A stretch of 64,000 bases of DNA, from assembly GCF_014695375.1 (NCBI RefSeq), contig NZ_JACJOG010000005.1, positions 62,001-126,000 on the forward strand, given 5' to 3'. Shown piece by piece: positions 1-8,407 of this stretch. Position 1 is the first letter of the stretch. Every line of letters starts with the position of its first letter. The translations under genes were made by a program, and so were the position numbers. The notes beneath the pieces were generated by a model. That model had not been told where the DNA came from. It made no database searches and was given only the letters and a program-made list of their open reading frames with translations. Source of the DNA: Coleofasciculus sp. FACHB-T130 (GTDB taxonomy: Bacteria > Cyanobacteriota > Cyanobacteriia > Cyanobacteriales > FACHB-T130).

Positions 1-77
1 GTAATTGTTTTCTCGTTACAGCTCATGAGCATTTATTTGTAGCAAGCATTTATAGAAAAAATGGTTTTAACACTCGA

Positions 78-102
78 AGCGATACGCGCTAAGCGTATCG
101 CT
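78..102. repeat. Short hairpin, 10-bp arms
   Basis: AGCGATACGC and its exact complement are separated by five bases. It lies downstream of the DUF3140/DUF2945 pair. There is no T-run on the - strand, so I do not call it a terminator for that operon. It resembles interspersed cyanobacterial hairpins. Confidence 0.5.
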
Positions 103-134
103 CCAATTCTATGTTGGTGCTGTTAGTTGTAGGT

Positions 135-161
135 TCTCGTTTCCAAGCGTAAGAAACGAGA
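135..161. repeat. Short hairpin, 9-bp arms
   Basis: TCTCGTTTC and GAAACGAGA are separated by nine bases. It is the second stem-loop in the 3' flank of the DUF3140 operon. Together the two could stabilise or end the message, but there is no clear U-tract on the - strand. Confidence 0.45.
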
Positions 162-216
162 AATTTTATTTTGGGAAATTGGAGAGAGTTTTTGCAATTT
201 CTTGGTAAAACTACAG

Positions 217-546
217 TCACTTGAGCGGATCGTGACCCCAATTCATCAGTGAGTAGCGCCAGCGCGTGTGTTCTATATCGCCTGACGGCTGCTGTGCGCT
301 GTGGCGGTGGACGTAACTAATCACTTTCTTAATGTGCGATATGTCATCTTCGCTGTACTCATCCTTCTTCTTGTGCAACAGCTCGATGATACGCTTACCG
401 GATTTGTGACCTGTTGATTCTTCCTCTCCATCCTTCTGCCCAACAGCTTTAGAATCGTCTGTTTTTAGCCAGGACTCAATTTCCTGCGGTGTCATATTAA
501 CAACGCTGTGAAACTCGTCGATAACTGATTTCACATCATTATTCAT
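217..546 (-). CDS. DUF3140 family protein
   Basis: Small soluble protein of 109 residues. The core pattern (MTPQEIESWL near residue 18, then SVGQ-like and GHKSGKRI blocks, ending in W-R-Y-S-L-M-N-W-G-H-D-P) matches my recollection of DUF3140, a family of unknown function. It starts with ATG behind an AGGAG that overlaps the stop of the upstream DUF2945 gene; only nine bases separate the two, so they are almost certainly co-transcribed. These two families often occur together in bacteria, which suggests a joint role, possibly in stress. No catalytic motif or membrane segment is visible. Confidence 0.8.
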   Translation of the reverse strand: MNNDVKSVIDEFHSVVNMTPQEIESWLKTDDSKAVGQKDGEEESTGHKSGKRIIELLHKKKDEYSEDDISHIKKVISYVHRHSAQQPSGDIEHTRWRYSLMNWGHDPLK

Positions 547-555
547 AATTCAGCA

Positions 556-768
556 TTACTCCTCTTTCTTTAAGGATTCAGGCTTGTGAGCAGCTTCTTT
601 CCCAGTTTTTTCGCTTTCAACTAGATACTCAGGATTATCTTTGGATGCGGCGACATGGTGTCCTTTGATATCTGTGGGTGAAGTGAGTTTTTTCTTCACA
701 GTGCCGCTGGTTTCACCTTGTGAGGTCTTCCATGTAACCTTGTCACCTTTCTTCAATTGATCGCTCAA
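556..768 (-). CDS. DUF2945 (Tudor-like, 'hypervirulence-associated') protein
   Basis: Seventy residues, highly charged. The opening (GDKVTWKTSQGETSGTV, then DIKGHHVAASKDNPEYLVES) is the usual DUF2945 small beta-barrel. The only plausible start is TTG at 768, supported by AGGAG seven bases upstream. It is the first gene of a two-gene operon with the DUF3140 gene. Molecular function is unknown; the Tudor-like fold is known for the family, and a nucleic-acid or protein-binding role is inference. Lysine and glutamate richness at the C-terminus suggests a flexible tail. Confidence 0.8.
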   Translation of the reverse strand: MSDQLKKGDKVTWKTSQGETSGTVKKKLTSPTDIKGHHVAASKDNPEYLVESEKTGKEAAHKPESLKKEE

Positions 769-775
769 AGTTTGA

Positions 776-780
776 CTCCT
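776..780 (-). promoter_or_regulatory. Ribosome binding site for TTG start of DUF2945
   Basis: AGGAG on the - strand lies seven bases before TTG at 768. There is no in-frame ATG near the conserved N-terminus, so this site decides the start. Confidence 0.6.
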
Positions 781-1543
781 GCTTAATATTTCTTTATCTA
801 CTAACTGTCACATTATGGTGGCTGATTTCCAGGGAGTAATCAGTCTAGTTGCAGATTAGCCGCCCGAAGTTTGCTACCACAAATATGCCTTTTGTAAGTG
901 GTTGATTGCTAGGAAAGTGATTACTTAATTGCAGAGTAAATTGCGCGATCGCAAGTGCGCCTAGATGCGAGTACAGCTCAATACATTAGTTAGTACTTAA
1001 ATTTACCTGGTAGCGATCGCGCCCAATTGCTTGATTTTGCTAGCACAATATTAAAAATTTTTCAAGTCGCCCAATCGACTGACACCCAACTGAGTTACCA
1101 AAAATAAGCGACTGGCAAGAAACTTTCAGCAAAGGTTATATCTGTAAAGCAAAGGGATTTGGCTGGCAACCTGAAAATTAGTATCGCCTGAGAGCAGTAC
1201 CATCTTATTTTACGATTGCCGATTTAAATTGCCGAAATTAATTACTGTCTAATCTTTCACAATCTGCAATTTTAAATCGTCTAACTAGATACCAGTTTCA
1301 TAAATCCCCTTTTTTTAAATTACTGATAAGTAGGGTAAATTCCAAATTTATTTTGAGGAATCCGAATTTTGCGACCTCTTCCTAAATCGATAATCAGATC
1401 GTGATTTTTCAAAGAACTTAGGCGATTAGAAACACTGAAATTCAATTTTGTGGAATCTGGACGCAAGAAAAACAGAAATTTCGATCGAGGTAGAGGTCAA
1501 AACCAGCGCCACATAAAACGGTAATCAACAAGGAGGAAACATA
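781..1543. other. Intergenic region between DUF2945 operon and peroxidase
   Basis: This is 763 bases with no convincing gene. It is AT-rich with two HIP1-type octamers (about 946 and 1014). It must hold the divergent promoters of the DUF2945 operon and the peroxidase gene, but I could not assign -35/-10 boxes or a known operator. I checked for degraded coding similarity and recognised none. Confidence 0.5.
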
Positions 1544-3001
1544 ATGACTAGACACGGACAACTCTATCTAAGAGACCAAGTTCCACCTCGTTCCACTGCT
1601 TACGATCAAGGAAAATTTGGTCGGCTATTCCCGTCCTTACCTCCCTTTGCTAGCGACTCCAAATCAGTGCGCCAGAGGCTGATGGAGCTTGGGAAACCAG
1701 GCGGTTTGATGGATGCAAAAGACGATTTAAACGCAACAGACCCCGTACCTGGAAGTCCTAGCAACACCGATAACCCCAATATGACCGCAGGGTTCACTTT
1801 TTTGGGGCAGTTTCTAGATCATGATATGACCTTCGATTCCACCTCTAGCCTTGAGCGACAAAATGACCCGGAATCTATTGAAAATTTCCGAACGCCTTTC
1901 TTAGAGCTAGATAACGTTTATGGTTCGGGTCGTGCAGCCAGTCCTCACTTGTATGACAAAACAACGGGAGGCATCAAGTTCCTGATTGAGAAATTGGGTG
2001 GGGAAGGGTCGAAGGACGATCTCCCTCGAAATAGCCAAAATATGGCGCTCATCGGCGACCCAAGGAATGATGAGAACACGATTATTTCTCAGATGCAATT
2101 GGCATTTCTTAAATTCCACAATCATGTTGTGGATTACGTCATCGATAGTGGAATCAAAGATCCGAATGATGCATTCACCGAGGCACAGAAGCTAGTTCGC
2201 TGGCACTACCAGTGGATTATCGTGCATGAGTTCCTGCCCACAACCGTAGGACAGGATTTGGTGGATGACATTCTGAAAAAAGGTCGGCGGTTCTACAACT
2301 GGCGCAACCAGCCATTTATCCCAGTTGAGTTCTCGGTCGCTGCCTATCGCTTCGGTCACAGCCAAGTCAGACCGGGATACATCGCCAATCATGGCACTCA
2401 GGATATGCCAGAGTTTAGGGCACCAATTTTCAATTTCAGTTTAGACCCTAATCTTTGTGACCCGGATGACCTGCGCGGTGGGAAACGCGCACCCCGACGA
2501 TTTGTTGACTGGGATACCTTCTTTGATTTCAAAAACGGAAAAGTCAAGCCCAACAAAAAGATCGATCCTAAACTCTCAAGTGCATTATTCACGCTGCCTT
2601 TTCCAGCACCCGGTTTGCCAGGACAAGAAGAGCCAATCCGGTCGCTGGCGCAGCGCAATCTGCTGCGTCACCTCACCTTCAGCTTGCCGTCTGGTCAGGA
2701 TGTAGCCAGAGCGATGGAAATCGAGCCTCTGAGTCCATCCGATCTGCGCGACCTCAAAGATTTGGGATTCGACAAGCGAACACCCTTGTGGTTCTATATT
2801 TTGAAGGAAGCGGAGCTGAGAGCGCAAGGCAAGACACTGGGGCCTGTCGGCGGACGCATTGTTGCGGAGGTGTTCATCGGTCTGCTACAAGGCGATCGCA
2901 AATCCTATCTTCGGCAAGACCCCAAGTGGAAGCCGATTTTAGGGCAAAAGCACGACTTCAAGATGGTTGACTTGTTAAAGTTTGCGGGACTTGCTCCATA
3001 A
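1544..3001 (+). CDS. Animal-type haem peroxidase
   Basis: A 485-residue member of the peroxidase-cyclooxygenase (An_peroxidase) superfamily, which uses H2O2 to oxidise halides or organic substrates. The distal haem histidine is H93 in GQFLDHDMTF. The GDPRNDE block (171-177) carries the catalytic arginine (R174), followed by the F-H-N motif. The proximal histidine is H272 in YRFGHSQVRPG. The length fits the compact bacterial forms. There is no signal peptide or C-terminal calcium-binding repeat array, so it looks cytosolic or non-classically exported. The start is ATG behind a strong AGGAGG at 1531-1536. It appears monocistronic. Physiological substrate is unknown. Confidence 0.9.
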   Translation: MTRHGQLYLRDQVPPRSTAYDQGKFGRLFPSLPPFASDSKSVRQRLMELGKPGGLMDAKDDLNATDPVPGSPSNTDNPNMTAGFTFLGQFLDHDMTFDSTSSLERQNDPESIENFRTPFLELDNVYGSGRAASPHLYDKTTGGIKFLIEKLGGEGSKDDLPRNSQNMALIGDPRNDENTIISQMQLAFLKFHNHVVDYVIDSGIKDPNDAFTEAQKLVRWHYQWIIVHEFLPTTVGQDLVDDILKKGRRFYNWRNQPFIPVEFSVAAYRFGHSQVRPGYIANHGTQDMPEFRAPIFNFSLDPNLCDPDDLRGGKRAPRRFVDWDTFFDFKNGKVKPNKKIDPKLSSALFTLPFPAPGLPGQEEPIRSLAQRNLLRHLTFSLPSGQDVARAMEIEPLSPSDLRDLKDLGFDKRTPLWFYILKEAELRAQGKTLGPVGGRIVAEVFIGLLQGDRKSYLRQDPKWKPILGQKHDFKMVDLLKFAGLAP

Positions 3002-3366
3002 GGAACGACTGAGTGCTGAACGGCTAATTTTTGGGTACGCGATCGCGCTTGTGCGTGCTGCCAATCTCTCACAAGCTACGCACGCAAGCAAAATCTATTC
3101 TCCACTAAGAGATAAGCGGTTGGATGAAAATCTGCCCGCTTTTTTTCTGTAGCAAGGTTTAGCGATTCGCGTCCGGCTTGTTCCCTAAGTGGGTGTTGTT
3201 CAAATGAATCTATCGACTGCTAGATTTTTTTTAGTTGTTTATAGTATTTCTAGGTCATCTTCATCTGCTCAAAGAGATTGAGCCTTCGTTGGGACGGAAA
3301 CTCAGTCGCCCCCTATTCCCAGCGTTGCCAATTGCACTAGTCAATCGCTCGAAAGAAAAAACAGGC
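3002..3366. other. Intergenic region, peroxidase to CHASE3 kinase
   Basis: It holds a HIP1 octamer near 3039, the weak terminator candidate at 3115-3147 and the promoter region of the kinase operon. An open frame continues upstream to TTG at 3235, but its extra N-terminus lacks any family match, so I treat it as leader. Confidence 0.45.
3115..3147 (+). terminator. Possible weak terminator after peroxidase gene
   Basis: AGCGG pairs with CCGCT across a loop of about 16 bases, followed directly by a run of seven T. The stem is short, hence the low confidence. Confidence 0.35.
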
Positions 3367-4824
3367 ATGAAAGAACCATCAGAAAAAATGGTTAGCGGTG
3401 GATTTACTCTGGCGCTGCTTTTGTTGTTTGGCGTCGGTGTCACCTTCTCCTGGAGCGTCCAAAGGCTGCTGAGTAACTCTAGATGGGTAGATCACACTTA
3501 TCAAGTCCGGGAAGAGATCGAGCATACCCTTTCGGGAATCAACAGTGCCGAAAAAGCAAGGCGAGGCTACATCATCACGGGAAAAGACACTTACCTGATC
3601 AATTACCGGCAGGGCATTCAAGAAAGTAACCGGGGCTTCACAACCCTTCGGACATTAACGGCTGATAACCCTCTCCAACAGCAGAGGCTCGCTCTCCTCG
3701 AACCTCTGATTGCCGAAAAACTGAAGGGGCTGCAAGAATCCATTGAGCTGCGACAGCGGAATTTAGGAGAAGACAGGAACGCTCAAATTGCCTTTACAGA
3801 TAGGAACTCAGCGATATACGAAAAAATTAAAGAGCTACTGGCTGCAATGCAAAAAGAAGAGCAAATGTTATTGCAGCGTCGCGCAGCGGCAACAAATAGA
3901 AGCGTTCGTTATACCATTCTGGTTGTTTGTATTGGCGGTTTGTTGAGTTTCAGCCTACTGATTGCGATTTACTTTCTATTGCGAAAGCAAATTCGCGATC
4001 GCATCCTAGCAACCGAAAAACTTGCTCAGACAAACGCTGCTTTAGAAACTGAGATTGCGGAACGGTTAGAAGCAGAGCGCAAATTAGAGCAACTCACAAC
4101 CAACTTGCAGCGCTCCAATCGAGAACTAGAGCAGTTTGCTTATGTAGCTTCCCATGATTTGCAAGAGCCATTACGGGCAGTGTCAGGTTATACCCAACTG
4201 TTAGTGCAGGAGTATCAAAACAGTCTGGATGAGTCTGCACAGGAATATATGGCTTATGTAATAGACGGTGCAACGCGGATGCAGCAGTTGATTCAAGACT
4301 TGCTTGCCTATTCCCGCGTCAGCACTCGCACTCAAGCATTTGTCTCCATTGATGGGGAGAAGGTGTTGCTTCAGGCGATAAACAATTTGCAAGTCGCGAT
4401 CGCAGAAAGTAACGCCACCATCACCCACGACCCTCTGCCCCAAGTAAACGGTGACAAAACCCAATGGCTCCAGTTATTTCAAAATTTAATCGCCAACGCC
4501 ATTAAGTTCCGCCGTGAGGAACCGCCCCAAGTTCACATTACAGCGGAGTTAAAAGATCGGGAATGGCTTTTTTCGGTACGTGATAATGGAATTGGTATCA
4601 AGCCACAGTATCTCGATCGCATTTTTGAGATATTCAAGCGTCTTCATACCCGTCGAGAGTTTCCTGGTACTGGCATTGGTCTGGCTATGTGTAAAAAAAT
4701 TGTCGAGCGTCACGGTGGAAGCATCTGGGCCGAATCGCAACCAGGAGTAGGAACGACATTTTACTTTACCATTCCCCTCACGCCTGACCCTTCACTCTTA
4801 GAAGCCACGAACTCGCATGAATAG
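3367..4824 (+). CDS. CHASE3 sensor histidine kinase
   Basis: Membrane histidine kinase of 485 residues counted from ATG 3367. TM1 is at about 12-30. The CHASE3 periplasmic domain carries the hallmark [13 protein letters not shown] near 60-72. TM2 is at about 180-204, followed by a coiled coil, a HisKA domain with H263 in [14 protein letters not shown], and HATPase N and G boxes ([26 protein letters not shown]). The kinase core is the bacteriophytochrome-type found beside Rcp1-like receivers. The frame is open back to TTG 3235, but the ATG just before the first membrane segment is more likely. The stop overlaps the next gene by eight bases, so the kinase and receiver are translationally coupled partners. 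Confidence 0.88.
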   Translation: MKEPSEKMVSGGFTLALLLLFGVGVTFSWSVQRLLSNSRWVDHTYQVREEIEHTLSGINSAEKARRGYIITGKDTYLINYRQGIQESNRGFTTLRTLTADNPLQQQRLALLEPLIAEKLKGLQESIELRQRNLGEDRNAQIAFTDRNSAIYEKIKELLAAMQKEEQMLLQRRAAATNRSVRYTILVVCIGGLLSFSLLIAIYFLLRKQIRDRILATEKLAQTNAALETEIAERLEAERKLEQLTTNLQRSNRELEQFAYVASHDLQEPLRAVSGYTQLLVQEYQNSLDESAQEYMAYVIDGATRMQQLIQDLLAYSRVSTRTQAFVSIDGEKVLLQAINNLQVAIAESNATITHDPLPQVNGDKTQWLQLFQNLIANAIKFRREEPPQVHITAELKDREWLFSVRDNGIGIKPQYLDRIFEIFKRLHTRREFPGTGIGLAMCKKIVERHGGSIWAESQPGVGTTFYFTIPLTPDPSLLEATNSHE

Positions 4825-5263
4825 CCGCTATACCTTCCGATCCGTGGAAATTTTGCTGATTGAAGACTCTCCCAGCGATGCGAATTTAACCATCCGAGAA
4901 TTTAAAAAAGCTAAGATTGCTAACAACCTGCACTGGGTTGAATATGGCGAGGCGGGAATGGAATTTCTGCGACAGGAAGGTGAATATGCCAATGCTCCAC
5001 GTCCAGACCTGATTTTACTCGATCTCAATTTACCAGGGATGGATGGGCGAGAAGTCCTCATGGAAGTCAAATCAGACCCCGATCTTAAACGTATCCCAGT
5101 TGTCGTTCTCACCACCTCAGCCGATGAAGAGGATGTACTTAAGTCTTATAACCTCAGTGCCAACTGCTACGTAACGAAGCCGGTTGATATGCAGCAATTT
5201 ATTCGGATTGTGCAATTGATCAATGATTTCTGGCTGGCAGCAGTAAGACTCCCACTAGAGTAA
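4817..5263 (+). CDS. Single-domain response regulator, Rcp1-like
   Basis: A 148-residue receiver domain without an output domain. The acidic pair is E-D at about 16-17, the phospho-acceptor is D69 in [10 protein letters not shown], the threonine is in VLTTS and the lysine is in YVTKP. The insert after helix 2 and the sequence P-G-M-D-G-R-E resemble Rcp1, the phytochrome partner receiver. It overlaps the upstream CHASE3 kinase and is most likely its phosphorylation target. Downstream, ATG of the next kinase follows after eight bases, so this may be a three-gene phosphorelay operon. Confidence 0.9.
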   Translation: MNSRYTFRSVEILLIEDSPSDANLTIREFKKAKIANNLHWVEYGEAGMEFLRQEGEYANAPRPDLILLDLNLPGMDGREVLMEVKSDPDLKRIPVVVLTTSADEEDVLKSYNLSANCYVTKPVDMQQFIRIVQLINDFWLAAVRLPLE

Positions 5264-5271
5264 CCCCAGTT

Positions 5272-6819
5272 ATGTACAAAACGCCGATTCAAGTCCTCCT
5301 AGTGGAAGATAGCCCCAGCGATGCCAACTTGCTACGCCAACTGTTCTCGCGCTCAAATCAGGAGGGATGGCAATTAGTACACGTTGAGCGGCTGGGCGAC
5401 GCAATTGAGGCTTGTAGCGCTGATTCCTGGGATGTTGCTTTATTGGATCTTTCTCTTCCTGACTCGGATGGATTGGACACAGTAGCACAATTCCGGATAG
5501 CTGCACCAGATATCCCCATTGTGGTGCTGACCGGGTTTGATGATGAGGAACTTGCCCTACAAGCGGTGGCAACAGGGGCACAGGATTATCTCGTCAAAAA
5601 TCAAATTACAATGCAATTGCTAGTGCGGACGATCCGCTACGCCATTGAACGCGGACAAATTCTCAAGCAGCTGCACGAAAGCGAACGACGCTTCCGAGGG
5701 ATTTTTGAGCAGACATTTCAATTAATGGGGTTGTTGACACCAGAAGGAAAGATCCTGGAAGTTAACCAAACAGTTCTTAACTTCAGCGGTCTTCAATTAG
5801 AAGATTATGTTGGTCACTTGATGTGGCAGACAAAATGTTGGAATTATTGCCAGGAAAGCCAGGATTGGTTGAAAAATGCGATCGCCTACGCCGCGAACGG
5901 TCATTTTGTCCGCCATGAGATCCAGGTACAGGGCGAATTGAATGTGATGCTGTGGATTGATTTTTCCTTAAAGCCCTTGACGGACGAAACGGGGAAAGTG
6001 GTGTTGCTGATTGTGGAAGGCAGAGATATTAGCGATCGCAAACTCGCAATGACAGAAATCCTCAAAGCCCTGGAACAGGAACGAGAACTCAACCAACTCA
6101 AATCAAACTTCGTTTCCATCGTTTCCCATGAGTTCCGCACTCCCATGACGACAATTCGGATGTCTGCGGAGTTACTTCGAGCCTACAATCAGAGCTTAAC
6201 CGAACAGAAGAGAAATGAATACTTCGAGCGGATTGAAGGTGCCATCGGCAATATGCTCCACCTATTAGATGAGGTATTGATCTTGGGTCAAACTCAGGCA
6301 GGTGGACTTCAGTTTAAACCCGCACGACTCGATTTAGAAAAATTTTGCTGGGATCTCACAGCAACTTTACAAGCTTGTGCTACTAGACAGCACAACATTA
6401 TCTTTACCTGTCAAGGGAAACGCCCCCAAGTTGAAATGGATGAAGTCTTGCTGCGGCATATCTTCACTAATTTACTTTCCAACGCGATTAAGTATTCGCC
6501 CCAAGGTGGCAATATCTACTTTGATTTAGTTTTCCAAAACGGAGAAGCTACTTTTCGCTTAAAAGATGAAGGAATTGGTATTCCTTTAAAAGATCAACAA
6601 CGCCTGTTTGAAACCTTCCATCGCTGTAGCAATGTGGGACCAATTCAAGGAACCGGATTAGGTCTTTCCATTGCCAAAATGTGTGTAGATTTACATCGAG
6701 GAGAGATTCAAGTAGAAAGTGAAGTCGGTATTGGAACAACATTTATCGTCACGTTGCCATTCAATCAGCCGTCGGGACGGGTTCCTCCACAGGAACACCA
6801 TTTACATCACCAATCTTAG
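5272..6819 (+). CDS. Receiver-PAS-histidine kinase hybrid
   Basis: Soluble protein of 515 residues. It has an N-terminal receiver domain (1-125, phospho-acceptor D59 in LLDLSLPDSDG), a PAS/PAC domain (about 133-258), a HisKA domain with H286 in IVSHEFRTPMTTI and an HATPase domain (N-L-L-S-N-A-I-K; GTGLGLSIAKMCV). There is no membrane segment, so input likely comes by phosphotransfer to the receiver and by the PAS ligand. It is third in the + strand signalling operon. The receiver N-terminus is close to that of the preceding Rcp1-like protein (both contain EDSPSDAN), suggesting duplication. Ligand and output are unknown. Confidence 0.9.
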   Translation: MYKTPIQVLLVEDSPSDANLLRQLFSRSNQEGWQLVHVERLGDAIEACSADSWDVALLDLSLPDSDGLDTVAQFRIAAPDIPIVVLTGFDDEELALQAVATGAQDYLVKNQITMQLLVRTIRYAIERGQILKQLHESERRFRGIFEQTFQLMGLLTPEGKILEVNQTVLNFSGLQLEDYVGHLMWQTKCWNYCQESQDWLKNAIAYAANGHFVRHEIQVQGELNVMLWIDFSLKPLTDETGKVVLLIVEGRDISDRKLAMTEILKALEQERELNQLKSNFVSIVSHEFRTPMTTIRMSAELLRAYNQSLTEQKRNEYFERIEGAIGNMLHLLDEVLILGQTQAGGLQFKPARLDLEKFCWDLTATLQACATRQHNIIFTCQGKRPQVEMDEVLLRHIFTNLLSNAIKYSPQGGNIYFDLVFQNGEATFRLKDEGIGIPLKDQQRLFETFHRCSNVGPIQGTGLGLSIAKMCVDLHRGEIQVESEVGIGTTFIVTLPFNQPSGRVPPQEHHLHHQS

Positions 6820-6926
6820 GGAATTTGAAAAAATTTTGCTTGACATTTCGAGCCTCCACCCGAAGATAAATTGGAGACTAAAAAAGTTGCGCGTAGCGTC
6901 TCTTCCGCTTTCGGCTTCGTTTAAGC

Positions 6927-8225
6927 CTATGTGGTCTTAACAAGATGTACTGGAATTTCAATCGTAAACTCTGCACCCTGTCCGGGGAATGAATGACACG
7001 TCAGTTGACCTTTATGCTTTTCTACTATAATCTCATAAGTCGTCAATAACCCTAACCCGCTGCCTTGACCTATAGGCTTTGTCGTAAAAAATGGGTCGAA
7101 TAAACGCGATCGCATTTCTTCAGCAATGCCAATTCCATTGTCTTTAATTCGGATAATTATCGTTTCCCAAGCACTAAACTCTGTACTAATCCAAATTGTT
7201 GGGCTGGAAGATTCAGAAAACTCTTGCCCAATCCTCAATTCTAGAGCATCAATAGCATTATTTAAAATATTAAGAAAGGCCTGATTTAGCTGGCTAGCAT
7301 AACAATTAACTAAAGGTAAATCTTCATATTTTTTGATCACCTGAATCTCCGGGCGTTTCCCTTCTCCTCTAAGTCGATGCTGCAACAATAATAAAGTGCT
7401 ATTCAATCCTTCATGGATGTCTACAGCTTTAATATCTGATTCATTAAGGCGGGAGAAAATGCGTAAAGCCAGGAGCATTGTGCAGATTCGCTCTACACCC
7501 GTTTGCATTGAGCCTACAAGGTTTTGAATATCTGAATTCAGAAAATCTAGATCGATTTCTTGAATTGCTTTCTGAATGGAAAGAGTAGGCTTTGGGTACT
7601 CTTGTTGATAGATACGAACCAGATTTAGCAAGTCTTGAATATATTTGCGTGCTGGATCGAGATTGCCAGAAATAAAGCCAATAGAATTATTGATTTCGTG
7701 AGCCATTCCTGCGGCTAATTGACCCAACCCAAGCATTTTTTCTTTTTGAACCAGTTGTGCTTGAGCCTTCTTGAGATCGCCTAAGGCTTGTTGAAGTTGT
7801 GAGTTCTGATTTTTCAACTGAGTTTGAAGGCTTTGAATTGTTAGTTGATTTTGAATTCTCGCCAAAACCTCCTCAATTTGAAAAGGCTTAGTAATATAGT
7901 CTACGCCCCCAACTTGAAAAGCTTTCAGTTTATCTAAAACATCATCCAAAGCACTTAAAAAAATCACAGGTACAGAGGAAGTTTCAGTATCTTCCTTTAA
8001 CCTTTCGCAAACTTCATAACCATTCATGCCCGACATATTAATATCTAACAAGATTAGATCCGGCTGAAGTGTCTTAACTGCGGTTAAAGCCATTTGACCA
8101 TTAATCGATTTACGAACGTTATATCCTTTATCTAACAGCAGGGAAGATAAAAAGCGAATATTGTCTGGTGTATCATCAACTATCAGAATATCGGCTTTGA
8201 AGGTATTTGCTAATTTGGAATCCAT
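6927..8225 (-). CDS. Receiver-histidine kinase hybrid
   Basis: Cytosolic protein of about 432 residues. An N-terminal receiver (D61 in LILLDINMSG) is followed by a coiled coil (about 125-165), a HisKA-like region with H176 in GMAHEINNSIGF and an HATPase (GSGLGLLTTYEIIVEKHKG). The dimerisation/ATPase module, including the VDIHEGLNSTLLLLQ block, is paralogous to the kinases at 53.3 and 57.5 kb. I chose ATG 8225, immediately before the conserved receiver strand; the frame is open to TTG 8285. It is convergent with the preceding operon. The receiver resembles that of the GGDEF-EAL protein upstream, so the two may share a phosphodonor. Confidence 0.87.
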   Translation of the reverse strand: MDSKLANTFKADILIVDDTPDNIRFLSSLLLDKGYNVRKSINGQMALTAVKTLQPDLILLDINMSGMNGYEVCERLKEDTETSSVPVIFLSALDDVLDKLKAFQVGGVDYITKPFQIEEVLARIQNQLTIQSLQTQLKNQNSQLQQALGDLKKAQAQLVQKEKMLGLGQLAAGMAHEINNSIGFISGNLDPARKYIQDLLNLVRIYQQEYPKPTLSIQKAIQEIDLDFLNSDIQNLVGSMQTGVERICTMLLALRIFSRLNESDIKAVDIHEGLNSTLLLLQHRLRGEGKRPEIQVIKKYEDLPLVNCYASQLNQAFLNILNNAIDALELRIGQEFSESSSPTIWISTEFSAWETIIIRIKDNGIGIAEEMRSRLFDPFFTTKPIGQGSGLGLLTTYEIIVEKHKGQLTCHSFPGQGAEFTIEIPVHLVKTT

Positions 8226-8407
8226 TGGGCTTTGAATTAAAAGAGTATCAAAATTGTTTACCTGCTTATTATCGCTGCATCCCAAGTAGTTAATATTCGT
8301 AAAAAATTAATTGTTATTTTAGCTTTATTAACTATCTTTTTTAGTTTGGCTTTAACTGAATAAACCTAGCTTTATTAACATAAACTACACTTTCACCCTA
8401 AATATTC

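Noticed and set aside
3235-3366. Longer start of the CHASE3 kinase at TTG 3235
   Set aside because: The extra 44 residues precede the first membrane segment with no conserved sequence, and ATG 3367 gives the usual N-terminus.
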